Below are positions 11,478-23,203 of a stretch of 64,000 nt of DNA, in pieces; position 1 is the stretch's first letter, and the number at the start of each line of letters is the position of its first letter. Source of the DNA: Phlebopus portentosus (Eukaryota > Basidiomycota > Agaricomycetes > Boletales > Boletinellaceae); assembly GCA_037892935.1 (NCBI GenBank), contig JAYXKI010000011.1:186001-250000 (forward strand), written 5' to 3'. A model generated the notes under the pieces. That model was given only the letters and a program-made list of their open reading frames with translations. It was not told the DNA's origin and did not search any database. A program made the position numbers and the translations under genes.

Positions 11478-12156
11478 TTGGCGTGGAGTGCAGGCTTATT
11501 TGTTGTCGTTTCTTTTTCGTTGCTCTGCTGGTGGATCTTCGTTGCAGAGCTGTTCCGAGAAGCCCATCGTATTATCCCGTTGACATGTAAGAAAGTTCGA
11601 CTCGTGTTCCGATAGTTCGAGGACAATCGCGGCGACACCTCGATTCGTTTGATGTTACTCGCCCGATCCCTTCAGTATTTATACTCCCCCCCATATTATA
11701 CGCCGGTGTCCACAGGTATACTCTATCCCTTAATGAGACAGCCATTGGCATTATCATTCCAACGTTTTTTAGTTTTAACGTTTTTTAATTTGTTTCATGG
11801 TGTATAGCAAAGAATAAGTCGCGCCGTTCGCGAGACTTTGGATCGTGTATTAGTACAATTGAAATTATTTCTCAATATCGCGTTGCTATCGTGCCTTCTC
11901 ATGAAGGTCCCCCCGCTTTTCGTGACGGTGGGTGTTATACCGAGCATACTTGAAGAGAATCAAGCGCTTTTTCAAATCACTGCTGGCATGAAACGTCAGA
12001 GGAGCTGATTTGTGGCAACGATGAATTGTATGCTTACCGGTATTCCCCTGGCACTGTATGGAATAACCTTTTGAATGGCTTCAGATTCTGACCCGTTTTA
12101 TATAATTATGAGCGACAGTCACCATCAAACAAATAAAAGCCATCTTCCTACATCAA
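11478..12156. other. 3' flank of the F-box gene
   Basis: No gene is supported. A short direct repeat, AACGTTTTTTA, occurs twice near 11760-11790, probably in or just past the 3' UTR. Confidence 0.4.
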
Positions 12157-12570
12157 TTATGTCGCATCGACTTTTAGGCGGGAACCACCACCATCCGCTA
12201 CACACACTAACCTCTGATCCATTGACGACTGCCTCCATTCATCTGATGCGAATATGGGAGGACGAATTGCGCGTGCGAAGCCATCATTTCCGCTGTATCG
12301 AATCCCAGGATCCTTATCTTTCCTGGGGGCGGAGGACCAATACTGATGTAGAACGCCGTTATCGCCGAGTAACACGTACGACTCAGATGATATGTCACCG
12401 TTGCGGGCAGCACGAAGGTTGAAAGTGCCTAAAGGACTCACGATCTTGAACAAATGTCTTCGAGAGATTCACCCCGCCACACGACCTCCGCGGAGTCGGT
12501 ATCATCGATGGCCAGAGTTGAATATGTCTTATGCAGCGTATAAGAAGGGCTACTGGATCGAAGACGAGAA
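12157..12570 (-). pseudogene. Frameshifted gene remnant, possibly of a DDTD-type fungal surface protein
   Basis: Two minus-strand segments look coding by composition but lie in different frames. The first (about 12570-12435) includes TYSTLAIDDTDSAEVVWRG, and the second (about 12447-12157) continues FKIVSPLGTFNLRAARNG without a stop for about 95 codons. They overlap at the end of LEDI and are joined only by a one-base change, since the space is too small for an intron. The DDTD...W start is reminiscent of basidiomycete membrane-anchored proteins that begin with VDDTDxxIxYxGxW, but the likeness is short. I infer a broken gene; a sequence error in a live gene is the alternative. Confidence 0.3.
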
Positions 12571-12659
12571 ACATAACTCCAGATAGTTCACCTGAGTGAA
12601 GCAAACCAGCTCCTTGTCACAAAACTCGTTCGAATATTCCCTAGTTCCGTGCTTTCACT

Positions 12660-13133
12660 ATGGGCCTAGACATGTTTTCTGGCATCGCCCTGCTGGCAAT
12701 CTCGCTTCTCGCACATTCCTCAGGAATCCGAGCAATAGGCTGCGATAAGGGTCAGATCGGATTGGTCGAGGCTCCTGCTGCACCATTTGTAAGGTATTCT
12801 AATCAGCACTCAAAACGCACTCACTCAGCCTTGATTCAAAAGGCGAATCTGCTCGCCAATGACTGCGGATCATTTGGTTCGAAGTTCATCGGAGACGGGA
12901 GCGGCTTTTGTGGCACTTATTCCGTAGACTCTGGAGACTCTGTGGTCAACTGCGCGTGAGTATCCATCTATCCAGAGTTCGAAAGACAGCTGAACTGATG
13001 ATTCATACGGAATGAAAGTTCCGACGGCGAAGCCAGCGGTATCATACTCTATGATGGATCTTCTTGGGATTGCACACCCCACGAGGGTCCACTCTGCGAC
13101 GGAGCACTTCTGTCCTGCTGCTCCCATTCTTGA
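12660..13133 (+). CDS. Small secreted cysteine-rich protein (eight cysteines)
   Basis: The ATG at 12660 starts a hydrophobic signal sequence (FSGIALLAISLLAHSSG), with likely cleavage near residue 23-25. An intron at 12956-13018 (GTGAGT...AAAG) joins exon 1 (98 codons plus two bases) to exon 2 ending at TGA 13131-13133, for 136 residues. The mature part holds eight cysteines (GCDKG, NDCGS, GFCGT, VNCA, WDCT, LCDG, SCCS), suggesting four disulphides. The spacing is not that of hydrophobins or cerato-platanins. I do not recognise the family. Size, signal peptide and Cys content fit an effector-like or antimicrobial small secreted protein; that role is inference. Confidence 0.65.
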
Positions 13134-15640
13134 CGATACGATTAAATTATTCATGTTGATGTCCTGTCGCTCAGCCTTTATATCCTTAAATTATTCATTC
13201 CTACATTTTAATCCTTCGACTTGAGATGCCCGAGAGGCCTTGAAGCAATTGGTTGAATGAAGGAACTTTGGCCAGAATCATAAAAATGCACTTGTCTCGT
13301 TTTGTGAGAGAATTAGTCTTTTATCTTCCAGCCAACAGACGGAAGTCCGGTGGGACTTCATGAAATCTTTGTGGTAGGCAAAAAATCGCGGGTGGCGACA
13401 GTGCCTCTATTACGTAATTGCTTATGTAAAGTACCAACTTCTCACATTTGCGAACCTGAAAATTTGATCCGGAACTGGAATCCAGCCAATCAGAGGCGAG
13501 CTTTCCAATTCTGTTTCCTATATAAGCAGCCCAGAAACGTAATTCTGCCCCCTTGTCTCTCTTCCGAATTTCTTTCAAAAACAGTCTTTATGGATTTTTT
13601 TGCACCATTCGTTGGATTTTGGAGACTCAGTCTGCCGTCCTTTGGTTTCTAGCAGGACTTACCTCATATAGGAAAAGGCTGAATTCTATGCAGTTTGTGC
13701 AGTGACTACGGTTACACCCCAGTACACTCAGTAAAGGGGGATAAACAGATACATTCACGTCTTTGTCATGGTCGCAAGTCTGGCTACCGCCTTATTCTCA
13801 ATATCATCCGTGTCATTTAATGTTGAATCTTGGACTAAGAGGGTCATGTAGCGAAGTGCCATTGATCTCCACATCAGACGCGATAGAGAGGTGAGAGTTC
13901 TTTTGTCTTTGTTTTTGACGGCTTTTTGATTTGTTTCGAATTGGGAGCTATTTCGTCTTGTAAAAATCGAAATGACTCGCCCCTGCAGTTCTCATCCTCC
14001 TTGGAGTCAGAACGCCGACGCTGAGGAGATCCGCCCTTGCCCGCCATCGCGCAGTGGCTCTTGAAATCGGTGATAGCGACAAGGCGGAATATGCGAAGTT
14101 TGAAACTTGTCTCCCAACTCTATCGGCTTTCAAATTTCTTCTAGCAACAATATGCCGCCACTCTACTCGGGCTGTTCGTGCGTCAGTGTCGAGAGGCATA
14201 ACAAACAGGATGATATCGGAAAGATGGCACTAGGGCATCGTATAAAGAGCATACCGCGAACCCACAAGTTAGAACCTCACCCTCATCGAGAGCAATAGCT
14301 TACCGAAGTGCAGCAAATCAGCTTCTCGATTTTGTTTCATTTGCAAGCTTAGTTCTTACCTTTAACTATGTTCCATCGCACTGCTGTCGGCGATGCGTGC
14401 GGAGGGCAGCTTTCGGCTTGCTGCAGTCGTCTCTAACAGTTTTCAAACGATTTACTTTCGATGTCTTGCGTCTCTGTGTGTATTATTCGATGAGAGCCAT
14501 GCCAAGTTTGCATCGTAATATCCAGAACATTTATTCATGAACCGCTTGACCGAAGGAAGTGTCGATACATGAGGCTGGAGCCTTACAACCTCCTGCTCTC
14601 CTCTCGCATTACGCCCCGAGCCTATAATTGCACCGCACATTAGGTATGCACTGCTTATATATAGTATCTCTTGGCACACTATGCACTTACATTCCTTTTC
14701 TCTCCTAATCCAATGTGTAGCACCTCAATTAACTAGTTATATTTCAGTCGACAACTTGTTGTCTCATCACGCCCGAGTAAAGAATGAAACGACCTTCATT
14801 AATTCCGGACGTCCCGGTCTTGCCAAAAATGCAGTAGTGCAGTGGCGAGCTTCATTTTTTTATTTACCCTGTGGAGGTCCATGATAATGTTGCTTTCTTC
14901 ATTACCTACAACTTGGCAGAGAATTTTCAGCGGCCCACTTGAACTTAGGTCATATTTATGTCTCACACTTCCGGTGTGATTTTGAAACATTTACACTCCC
15001 ATGATCCGCACAAGCCCGTCATATGTTCAAAATACGAGACGCGAAGCAAGTTCATGTGCTTTCGATCCGAATCAAATATACTAACTGACTATTGTCTTAG
15101 CGTAATCCCTCGGCGGACTTGGTCTGCGATGGCCAAATTGCGGGCTTACTTCAGGAATTGCAACATCAATCCCTTATCACTTATAGAACCTTATTGACTA
15201 AAATCCCGGTCTTCGAACACTGTTAACTAGACATCATTGCTTCTACCGATTACAGAGTAATCGACGAGAGTGGTGATCTCGATCTCTTACTGCTCGTCTG
15301 TATGACGCATTCGCCTGGAATTGCGAGAGGCAAGATCGCATCAATGCATGCGGTGGGGACCTTGAACTCCGCCGCAATCGTCTGTAGCTACTGTCAAATG
15401 GTTCAATTACGATCTTTAGTGTTGTGGCATGTTTTAGTCGATCAGGCATTACTGCTAAATGAAATTGCCTGCTAATAACCGTTTCATTTCTTCAATGTAG
15501 TCTAATAAACTCTCGTCATGCCTATCTACAGAGCCTGGGCTTCAAGCGTGATGTCTGCTAAAGCCCTCTCTGCATCTTTCGAGACAAGGCAAGTCATAGA
15601 AATTATTGATAAGCGAGTAAGCGAAGTCTGAGGATCCTCG
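13134..15640. other. Gene-poor region
   Basis: About 2.5 kb without a supported gene on either strand. Open frames are short, lack introns that extend them, and show no family signature. A degenerate transposon is possible but no terminal repeats or transposase motif were seen. Confidence 0.45.
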
Positions 15641-18600
15641 TTATACTTCATCGTTCTCCCAGTCATCCGGCACCGAGTCATCACGGACTGACGTCGCAAC
15701 TCGTGAAGCGATCACTTCTATATTGCCATGTCGGGCTGGGCTGGCTCCACGCGTATGACGGGCTTCAAGAGATCTATCCGGCGCATCCCAAGCAGAACCA
15801 GATTTTCCTGCTTGTGCCGTCGAGGTCCCCCTTGCTGCAACGACTGAGGTCCATCCACGGTTCGCATTTTGAGAGGGAGCAGAATTTACGTTTGAGTTCG
15901 GAACTCCCGCGGCCGAAGTTGGTCGTGCAACCGGACTGTTTGCAGATGAGCGAAGATCCGCAAATTTGCCTACGTTTAGAGAGGGCGTTGCCACGGACGA
16001 TAGCAAAGGCTTTGGAATACGTGTGTCTATGCGGCGAATTAGCTGAACACTGCAAATGGATGGAAAAGTCAGCTTAGAACAGACGACTTTGCTACGTCAG
16101 AACAGACCTTCTCATAGGCTCTGATCGACCATCTGCGTGTCCATCCTGTATATTGAAGCGAGCTGTCCAGGAACAGTTAAATCACTTCACATGCCATTAA
16201 CAGTAGGCCACTCACATCATGCACAAACTTCCTACGCACCTCATGCATATGAGGAAGAATCTGAGATTTTCGATCCGAATTGATAAAGCTATACAAAAAA
16301 AATCAAGGCCATGAGTTCATGAAAAGGGCCGAGAAATGAAACAACCTACTCTGAAAACGTCTTCTCCACAACAGCACAAAACCTCGCATTCGCATGTGCG
16401 AACGCAGTTAAGTCACTCGAGTACGTCACAGGTCTCTGCCCATCCCTATCTTGCACCTCTCGCGAGATACCAAGCGCTTCCGCCAGTCTTGCGTTCCGCT
16501 TCGCAATTGCGCACTCGTTATTGCACTTCAACTGTTGCGTTGCTTGTCTTCCTGCAGGATTCGACGTACTACGTCCACACATGGATGGTTGCTGTAGCCT
16601 CCCACAGGGACAACGAAGAATAATTGTAGCTTGGCAAGGCTCGTCCTCGGAGCAGGCGGCGGGTGCATGGCAGGAAGCTGTACATCCGTGATGTGCTGGA
16701 AGGCTACATATAAACTATCAGTTGGGTCATTCTTTGGAAAAGGGACTTGTCGGACTTACCATAGCCTTCGAGGTTTGCCACAAGTCAATGTACACGTACC
16801 ACACTCGCCACCATGGCAAAGGCGCTCGCAATGGTGGAACCCACAATCGAGTAGCCTAAAGCAAGTGTCAGCGACATAGCAAGCAAGGACAAGAAAAAGG
16901 CTGACTTTCCGCAGGCTGTGCCGCAGGATACCTTTTCTTGAGAACATCTGAATATAGTCTAAGCCATTACGGCGCAAGAAAAGAAATGGAGAGCAGCCGT
17001 ACCTGACGTTCCTCACTTGGTTCTTTCCGCAAGCGCATGTCTTTTCCGTCAGGAACGGACACGGAGGACACAGCGTGGGGTCTTCATGGCAAGTATGCTG
17101 CGTTCTGGGATGCCCACAAGGCGGTGGAGGGCGTGAGCACGGATAAGGGCAGCTCATCCTCGTGCCGCATGGAATCGGAGGCTCAATGACAGTACGTCCG
17201 CAGTAACAAACCATCTATACTCCAGTCAGTAATGAACTTAGCCGTAAAATTTAATGAAAACAGACCTCTTCAAACGAAGACCTCAAACAAGGAGGGCACG
17301 CCCCACGGTGGTCCCTCTCCTCGCATCGATGGTTCCCACATCCAAGCATCTTACCGCAAACCAAATCGCACTCGTGCCAGTGTGCTTCATCTCCAAGGGC
17401 ATAATCGAGGCCTTGGTTTAACTGCGACTGTAGCTTCTTGCCCTTGCCTTTCGCACCACCAGCAAGTACAGCTAAGGGACAACATGGACGATTACATCTG
17501 TGACGTCCACAGGCTCGAAGAGCAGTACAAGGCTTGTCGCAGAGTATCTCTTGGGCATCGATTGATCTGCTTTCGGAGCACTTCACGGCGCGGGTTGTTG
17601 ACCCACAACGACAAGGTATGATGAGGGAAATCCCACATGGAGGACATGGACCGGTATGACCTGCAGTATCGGTCAATAGGCGCTTTTAGAAAAGAGAAAA
17701 GACTTAGAGAATACTTACAGGGTACGGAACACGCATGATCGCATCCTTCCAACCTCTTCATGCACATGTTACCGCAAGTCGCAATCGGATCTGTGCATTT
17801 CTCCCGCGTACCTCCCTCAAGCTCAAACAATGGTTTCTTCCCACAAGGACAATGACTAACAAGTGATGGAGATCGGGGGCATGGTGGAGGCGAAGTCGAA
17901 GGAGGGTGGCAAGGCTTCTCGCACATGTGAATACCGCAATCAAATAGTCTTGAAGAAAGATAAGTATCAGATGACCTGAAAATCAGCGAAATAAGACAGA
18001 CCTTCCACAGGAACTTTCGCAAGTAAACCTGCCATCCCATTCTTCGAGAACACCATCATCAAGCACAACAGAGCTATGTTTCTCTTCTCCTTCACCGCAT
18101 CTGAGCGGTTTGCTCGTTTTGCCACAGTAGCACCTAGCTTCCTCAATGATAGGGCATTCTTCGCAGTTTCCAGGATGGCATGCCTTCATACAGCGATGTC
18201 TCCCGCAATCTAGTAACTTATTACAAGCGTTGCCGCATGACAAGTCTGTAATCAGAGCGCCGGCCCTGCCATTGGCGTGTAAGGATGCCAGATCGGCGCA
18301 CCGAAAAGATTTGATCTGACGACCGCAATGGCATGGTATTTGCGTTGTGATCTGACAAGGAGGGCATGGACCAGGGTGGCATGAAAGGGAGCAGGCGTGA
18401 TTGCAGGCTCTCGGTCGAGAGCACGGGTTTCCGCAGCTATGAGGCGTAGCTAATCTTGGGGGTCGCGGATCAGGTGTGGATCCACAAAAACATCTACGCA
18501 TAACTTCAATAATTGAATCGACTTGGTCTGAAATAAGAACACCTACAAGTATGATGATGGGACGTGTAGGCGTCTACACTGACATCCCGGGCATCGCCAC

Positions 18601-19517
18601 TCCCCTTGTTTCCCGGTTTCGCCTCGGGCAAGATAGGCGTCTCGCATGTCCTTAACAGACTTTGAGGCCCAGGACTTGATGCACTTCAAGTGAAATGGCG
18701 TATAACAGCATTGTGTGTCTCTAGGCGTTTCATCGGAGTCATTGGCAGCTAATTCGTGCACGTTAAGAACGAAGTTGAGAAACAGAAAAGCAAAGTAAAA
18801 AGAATGTCGATACGTACCAGACGAAGATACCTGCTGACCAGACGGCGAACAACTCCAAATGGGCTGAGCAGGGTGGATTGAGTTGAAGCAGATCGGACAA
18901 TCCGCATAAGGCGGAGTGCGAAGCGAATCAATCAGTCGATTCGTCAAAGTGTCTGGTTTCGCAGCCTCGTTTCTTCTGTGAGTGCGAACAGAAGTAGGCG
19001 CAGCACCCTTTTCCGAAGAGTTATCCGCATCTGTACTGGTAAGCTTCGCGTTTATTTGCTTCCTTCGTCCGCCTCCACCTCGTCCTCTTGGCGGTCCATC
19101 TTGTCCGCGTCCGAGTCCATCCGGTCCGCGACCACGGCCACGTCCGCGCCCATGTCGTTCCTGAGCCTTTTGAGATTTTGCAGGTGAAGAGCGACCGGAC
19201 TGTGCAGATGCGTCTTCTTGGAACGGAGGACGAGTTTGTCCTACAGGTTTGTGTCGGGGACCATCGTCGCGTCTCCTACCCTGACTTCGATGTCTCGTCC
19301 CTAGATGCTCTCCTTCATGAGAACCTTCAGTCTCGTCATGAGCTCTGTTATTGTTCTCCTCATTCCACGGCTTATGTGGCCTTCGTCTACGTTTATTCTG
19401 TTCGCTTACTTCGGTTGTGGTCTGTATATGGGATGTATTCGTTGATGGCAAAGTCGAAGTCGACAGATTTGCTGCTGTATTGTTGAAGGAGTCTAGAGCA
19501 GTTGTCGAAGTTGGCAT
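15641..19517 (-). CDS. NF-X1-type zinc-finger protein with RING-like and R3H domains (FAP1/NFX1 family)
   Basis: The ATG at 19517 opens a disordered N-terminus (Ser/Thr/Asn-rich, then RGRGRGRGP), followed by a RING/PHD-like module (CPICFNSIHP...WRCPGCQC). Many NF-X1 repeats follow over about 2 kb: Cys/His clusters such as HSCGNPCSRP, CNHACSLSC and CHPGPCPPC, split by short introns (for example at about 18820 and 18548, the latter joining SSY to LCFCG). After the last repeats come CNNECAIAKRNARLAEALGI and an R3H domain containing ILPHMHEVRRKFVHD and ASIYRMDTQMVDQ. The C-terminus is Ser/Ala-rich and ends VPDDWENDEV. The order RING, NF-X1 repeats, R3H is that of yeast FAP1 and human NFX1, which bind FKBP12 or regulate transcription and RNA. 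Likely a single-copy conserved regulator. Confidence 0.92.
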
Positions 19518-19909
19518 ACACTATAGTTCGCTAAGGTCAGGATGGGGTTGAAGAGAGAGCGACCCAAGGATAGTAACGATATAAAAGAGGAAGTTGCGCC
19601 GGTTTTGCTGAGAGTTGCGGGTTGAGTCAAGATTCGAGTTCGGATCCGGATTTTCAGGGAATAGTTGCGTCACGTGTCCGATAATTCAGGATATTTGTAA
19701 TATTTCGGAGTCAAAAATTTCCAGTCCAGCCGGTCCGCAAAGCTACAAGAAAGATTGATATAAATGTTGCATGTAACAAATCCACTGTCTATAACGTTGA
19801 ACTTATACTACACATTAAAATTGCAGTGCGAACGAGTAAATCAAAATGAATGCAAATGCTCAACCATGATCATAACGACTCATACTGAAGGCAAACACAA
19901 AAATACTAA
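19518..19909. promoter_or_regulatory. Promoter region of the NF-X1 gene
   Basis: About 390 bases between the NF-X1 start and the stop of the upstream same-strand gene. The sequence CACGTG-like GTCACGTGTCC at about 19669-19679 contains an E-box (CACGTG), a common binding site for fungal bHLH factors. No coding sequence is supported. Confidence 0.4.
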
Positions 19910-22900
19910 TTACTCATCCTCCTCCAGCTTTTTCGACTCCCTCTGCGGTGAACTCTCGATCAACCACGCTTCGAGACGTCGACCCAGCTCACCGCCACGC
20001 CCACCACAAATGTCGCCTTTTACGTCTAGCATCCGCTCCAACTCCACCAGTTCGGAACCGGCGGAACTGTGACTAGCGCGTCGCAGGTCTCCCGAGATAC
20101 TCGGACTGATGTGTCCCCGCCTACCCGCCGCGCCGGCACCGCCGGAGAGTGGGTGAGGAAGCTTACTTGCGTCAAGAACGGCACCGTCAGTGAGGCAGCT
20201 GTAGCTCAGCCTCATTTGCGTGACGAGTGGTTCCTCCCAGTCGTCTTTCTCCCAGACTTCCTTCGGCTCTGCGTTTAATAAGGCGAGGAACCCTGCCGGC
20301 GTCGCGGAGGAACCCTCAGAATCTTCTCCAGCTGGACCGAGGATACTATCGACGAGCCCCTCCTCCCAGCCATCCCACTCGACGCATTTGTGAGCATATC
20401 GCAGAGGTGCTCCTGCACGCTCGTAAACTAGCCAATCGTACGCTTCTGGGAACTTGTCCGCGGGTAGGCACGCAACGATTTTCCGGAAAAGATTAGAACA
20501 GAAGGGCGAGGATATAAGGAAAGACGGAAGGTGAGCACAGGCCCATAGTGGACGCGTCGTCGTCGATTCCCAATCAATGATGCATGTCTGGAGATTGCTC
20601 AATCAGCCTCGGTTGAAAGAGTGAGAGAAGCAAAAATACACTCACAATCTTTGAGTTGTCCTTCTCGTCCACGAAGACGTTATCCAGACTAAGATCATGG
20701 CAGTCAAGACTGAAAAGACCTTCCTCATTCCCACCAACACCTTCCTTATGGCGGGAGTGGTTCGCTTGAACCTTCCCGACAACTTCTTCCAGAACGCCTT
20801 CTAAGACGATCATGCACCTCCTCCAGCGTTCCATTTCCCCGCGAACACGTTTCTCCCGGCGCTGCAGCTCCGCGATAAGGAATGTGCTCCTCTGGAACCG
20901 CCGATAATCCTGGTACATCATATCCTCATCCACGTCCGAGCCAATACTAAGAGCAGGGCTGTCACTACTCGAATCATCGTCAGACTCCACCCGGTCATCG
21001 GACGGCAGCTCCGATTCGTCGTCTTCTCCCGGTTGTTCTTCATCTTCTTCATCTTCATCTTCAAACCCAGCTAGCCTAGCGCGCTTCACAAATCCATACC
21101 CCCAAACGTACTCGCCCTTCTTGCTGCGCTTTTTGGCACCCCGGGGCAGGACATCATCCGGATCGAGATGCAGTCGATGGGGCTTAGCACGTCCTTCATT
21201 CTCGCGTGCGACTCCGAGAACCTCGCGATTGACACACGCGCGGAGGTAAGGAGGCGTGGAAGTCCATGGACCGCGCTCGATCTCGGGAGGGAAAGAGGTA
21301 TGTGAAAGGTCACCGCGGTTCGACCCAAAGAATGGCCATGAAATGATTGGACCAACATGGAATGACTGGGGTAAAGAAGGGGCGGGTAATGACCACCTAT
21401 GTCGTCCAACCGCCAATACCAGCCTGGAAGAGGCTAAGTGAGCTAAAGACAACCCAGAGAAATGAGGTTTCTCGTGTTTGGGCGTTGGTAGGCCAGCCGT
21501 GTCACAGCTTGGTGTACGCGTCGGAGTAGGAAGAGATGATCCAAATGCATAATCAATGGAATTAACGGAATTTATGCGGGTCATCTGGCTTGGTTTTGGG
21601 GTCGGAACGTGTCCATGATCATCATCTTCCACGACATTTCCATCCGGAATCGTCTCGGTATTGAGCGGCGGAGGCTTGACTGTCGAGTTATACTTGCCCT
21701 CTTCGAAGTAAAGACTTCCTACATGCGAGAATCTATGACCGAAAAGCGGAATGAGCAACTCTGCGAGATGCTTTAAGATAGCCTGTAACTGTGGCAACGG
21801 CATCGAATGAAAAACCTTCCGCAGCGGAATACCGCGTGCCTACACGTCTGGGGTCAGTCGTAAAGAAACAACGAGGAAAGACGGTAAATATTTGGTAAAA
21901 CGGGAGAAGTCATTGAAGAGATAGATTCTTCGGGGAACCTCGGAACGACGAGCAGTGCCATGAAAGATATGCATCTAGACTCGAAGCAGTCGCGTAGATG
22001 GCGACGCTGTGTTCCCCACAAAGTCCCATATTAACCCCGCAATATCTACGTAAGCGGGCGGGGATTGCGTGCAGAAAAGGGGCGAAGGAAACAGGCGGCG
22101 AGGACAGACAACCTTTGTCCATTCTTCCACCAAACGGAGTTAAGACGGTTGCTCAAGGACATGTGGCGCTCGAATGAAGGATTGATTGATAATGCACAAA
22201 ACAAGAAAGTGGGGAAGAGTAAGTAAGGCATCGGGCAAGGGGGGACTCACCCTACTCATAAGAATGTATTCCCCACCGAGACGGTTGTAAGGGTTACTGT
22301 CCCAGGCATACACCACGGGTACGGGGATATTGGTGTATGCGCGTAAATATTGCATTGTTGCTACTTCCGACTCGGTCTTTAGGCGCGGCATGAAGCGCCG
22401 CGCGACGCGAGCAATCAATGTATCTGTCGTTGTCAAAGTGATAAGATACGCCTTATGAAATGTTCCTGTGTGAAGAAGGACATAATCCACCGAGACGAAA
22501 GCACAGTGGTCAGATAGATCAGAAGCGAGCTCAACAGCAGACAAAGTTAGCACCACATACCAGACGACAGAAAGCGGATGCGGGCAACCTCTATGCCCAA
22601 TTTCTCCTTCACGACATCGCGCAAGACACGACGGTCGACTTGAAAGGATGTGTCATTGCCATCGTGTCTCTTCTCGCGCACTCTGTCAGCATATTCGGCA
22701 TCCCAATCCCACTCGAGGTGCTTCAAAGGCGTCGCCAGAGCATGCTCATGGGACGCGATGGCTCCCGGAGTTGTGCTGAGATCTCTCTCGTCGTCTTCGT
22801 TGCCACTATCAGATCCGTATTCTGTTTCGTTGTCTGTCGCGTGCTTGTAAAGCGCAGCATGAGACGCCTGACCAGGGTCGTCCTCGCCGGGCATACGATA

Positions 22901-23203
22901 GTGGGTAGCCTCATAGAGAGGGTCACCTGGTGCATGTGCACTGGTCATGTCGCCGATGTGAGCGTCGCCGCTGCTGTGAGCAGCGACGGAAAGAGGGGAT
23001 GATGGTAGTTGTGGATGAAGGACAGAGGAATGAAGTAAAGTCAGTAGGGAGGTGTCATAGCACGGCTTTGGTCGCACGTGCCTCGCACCGAGACGCGACT
23101 CCAGCCTGAGGTCCAGCTCGGGACGCGTCGGCCAACCATCGTCATCCGTCGGCCTACATTCGGGCACCGAACTATCCGCTCTGCGCCGGAGCAATCCAGG
23201 CAT
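19910..23203 (-). CDS. APH-like phosphotransferase / kinase-fold protein
   Basis: Exons from 23203 to 19910 encode a protein of the aminoglycoside-phosphotransferase (APH) superfamily common in fungi. The N-terminal exon ends RFLSSG and the next begins TFHKAYLITL after an intron at about 22562-22470, forming the nucleotide-binding loop. TIPVPVVYAWD-like text (NIPVPVVYAWDS) and GGEYILMS follow in the N-lobe. The catalytic loop reads HDLSLDNVFVD and the metal-binding segment reads IIDWESTTTRPLWACAHLP after another intron, both as in the family. Unusual is a long acidic insert (EDEDEEDEEQPGEDDESE) before the catalytic loop. The true substrate is unknown; antibiotics are unlikely. The start codon is the first ATG of the open first exon and is not certain. 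Confidence 0.75.

Noticed and set aside
19088..19486. Plus-strand open frame of 132 codons
   Set aside because: It is antisense to the disordered N-terminus of the NF-X1 gene, which has clear domains on the minus strand.
22460..23002. Plus-strand open frame of 180 codons
   Set aside because: It is antisense to the N-terminal exon of the APH-like gene, whose motifs are unambiguous.
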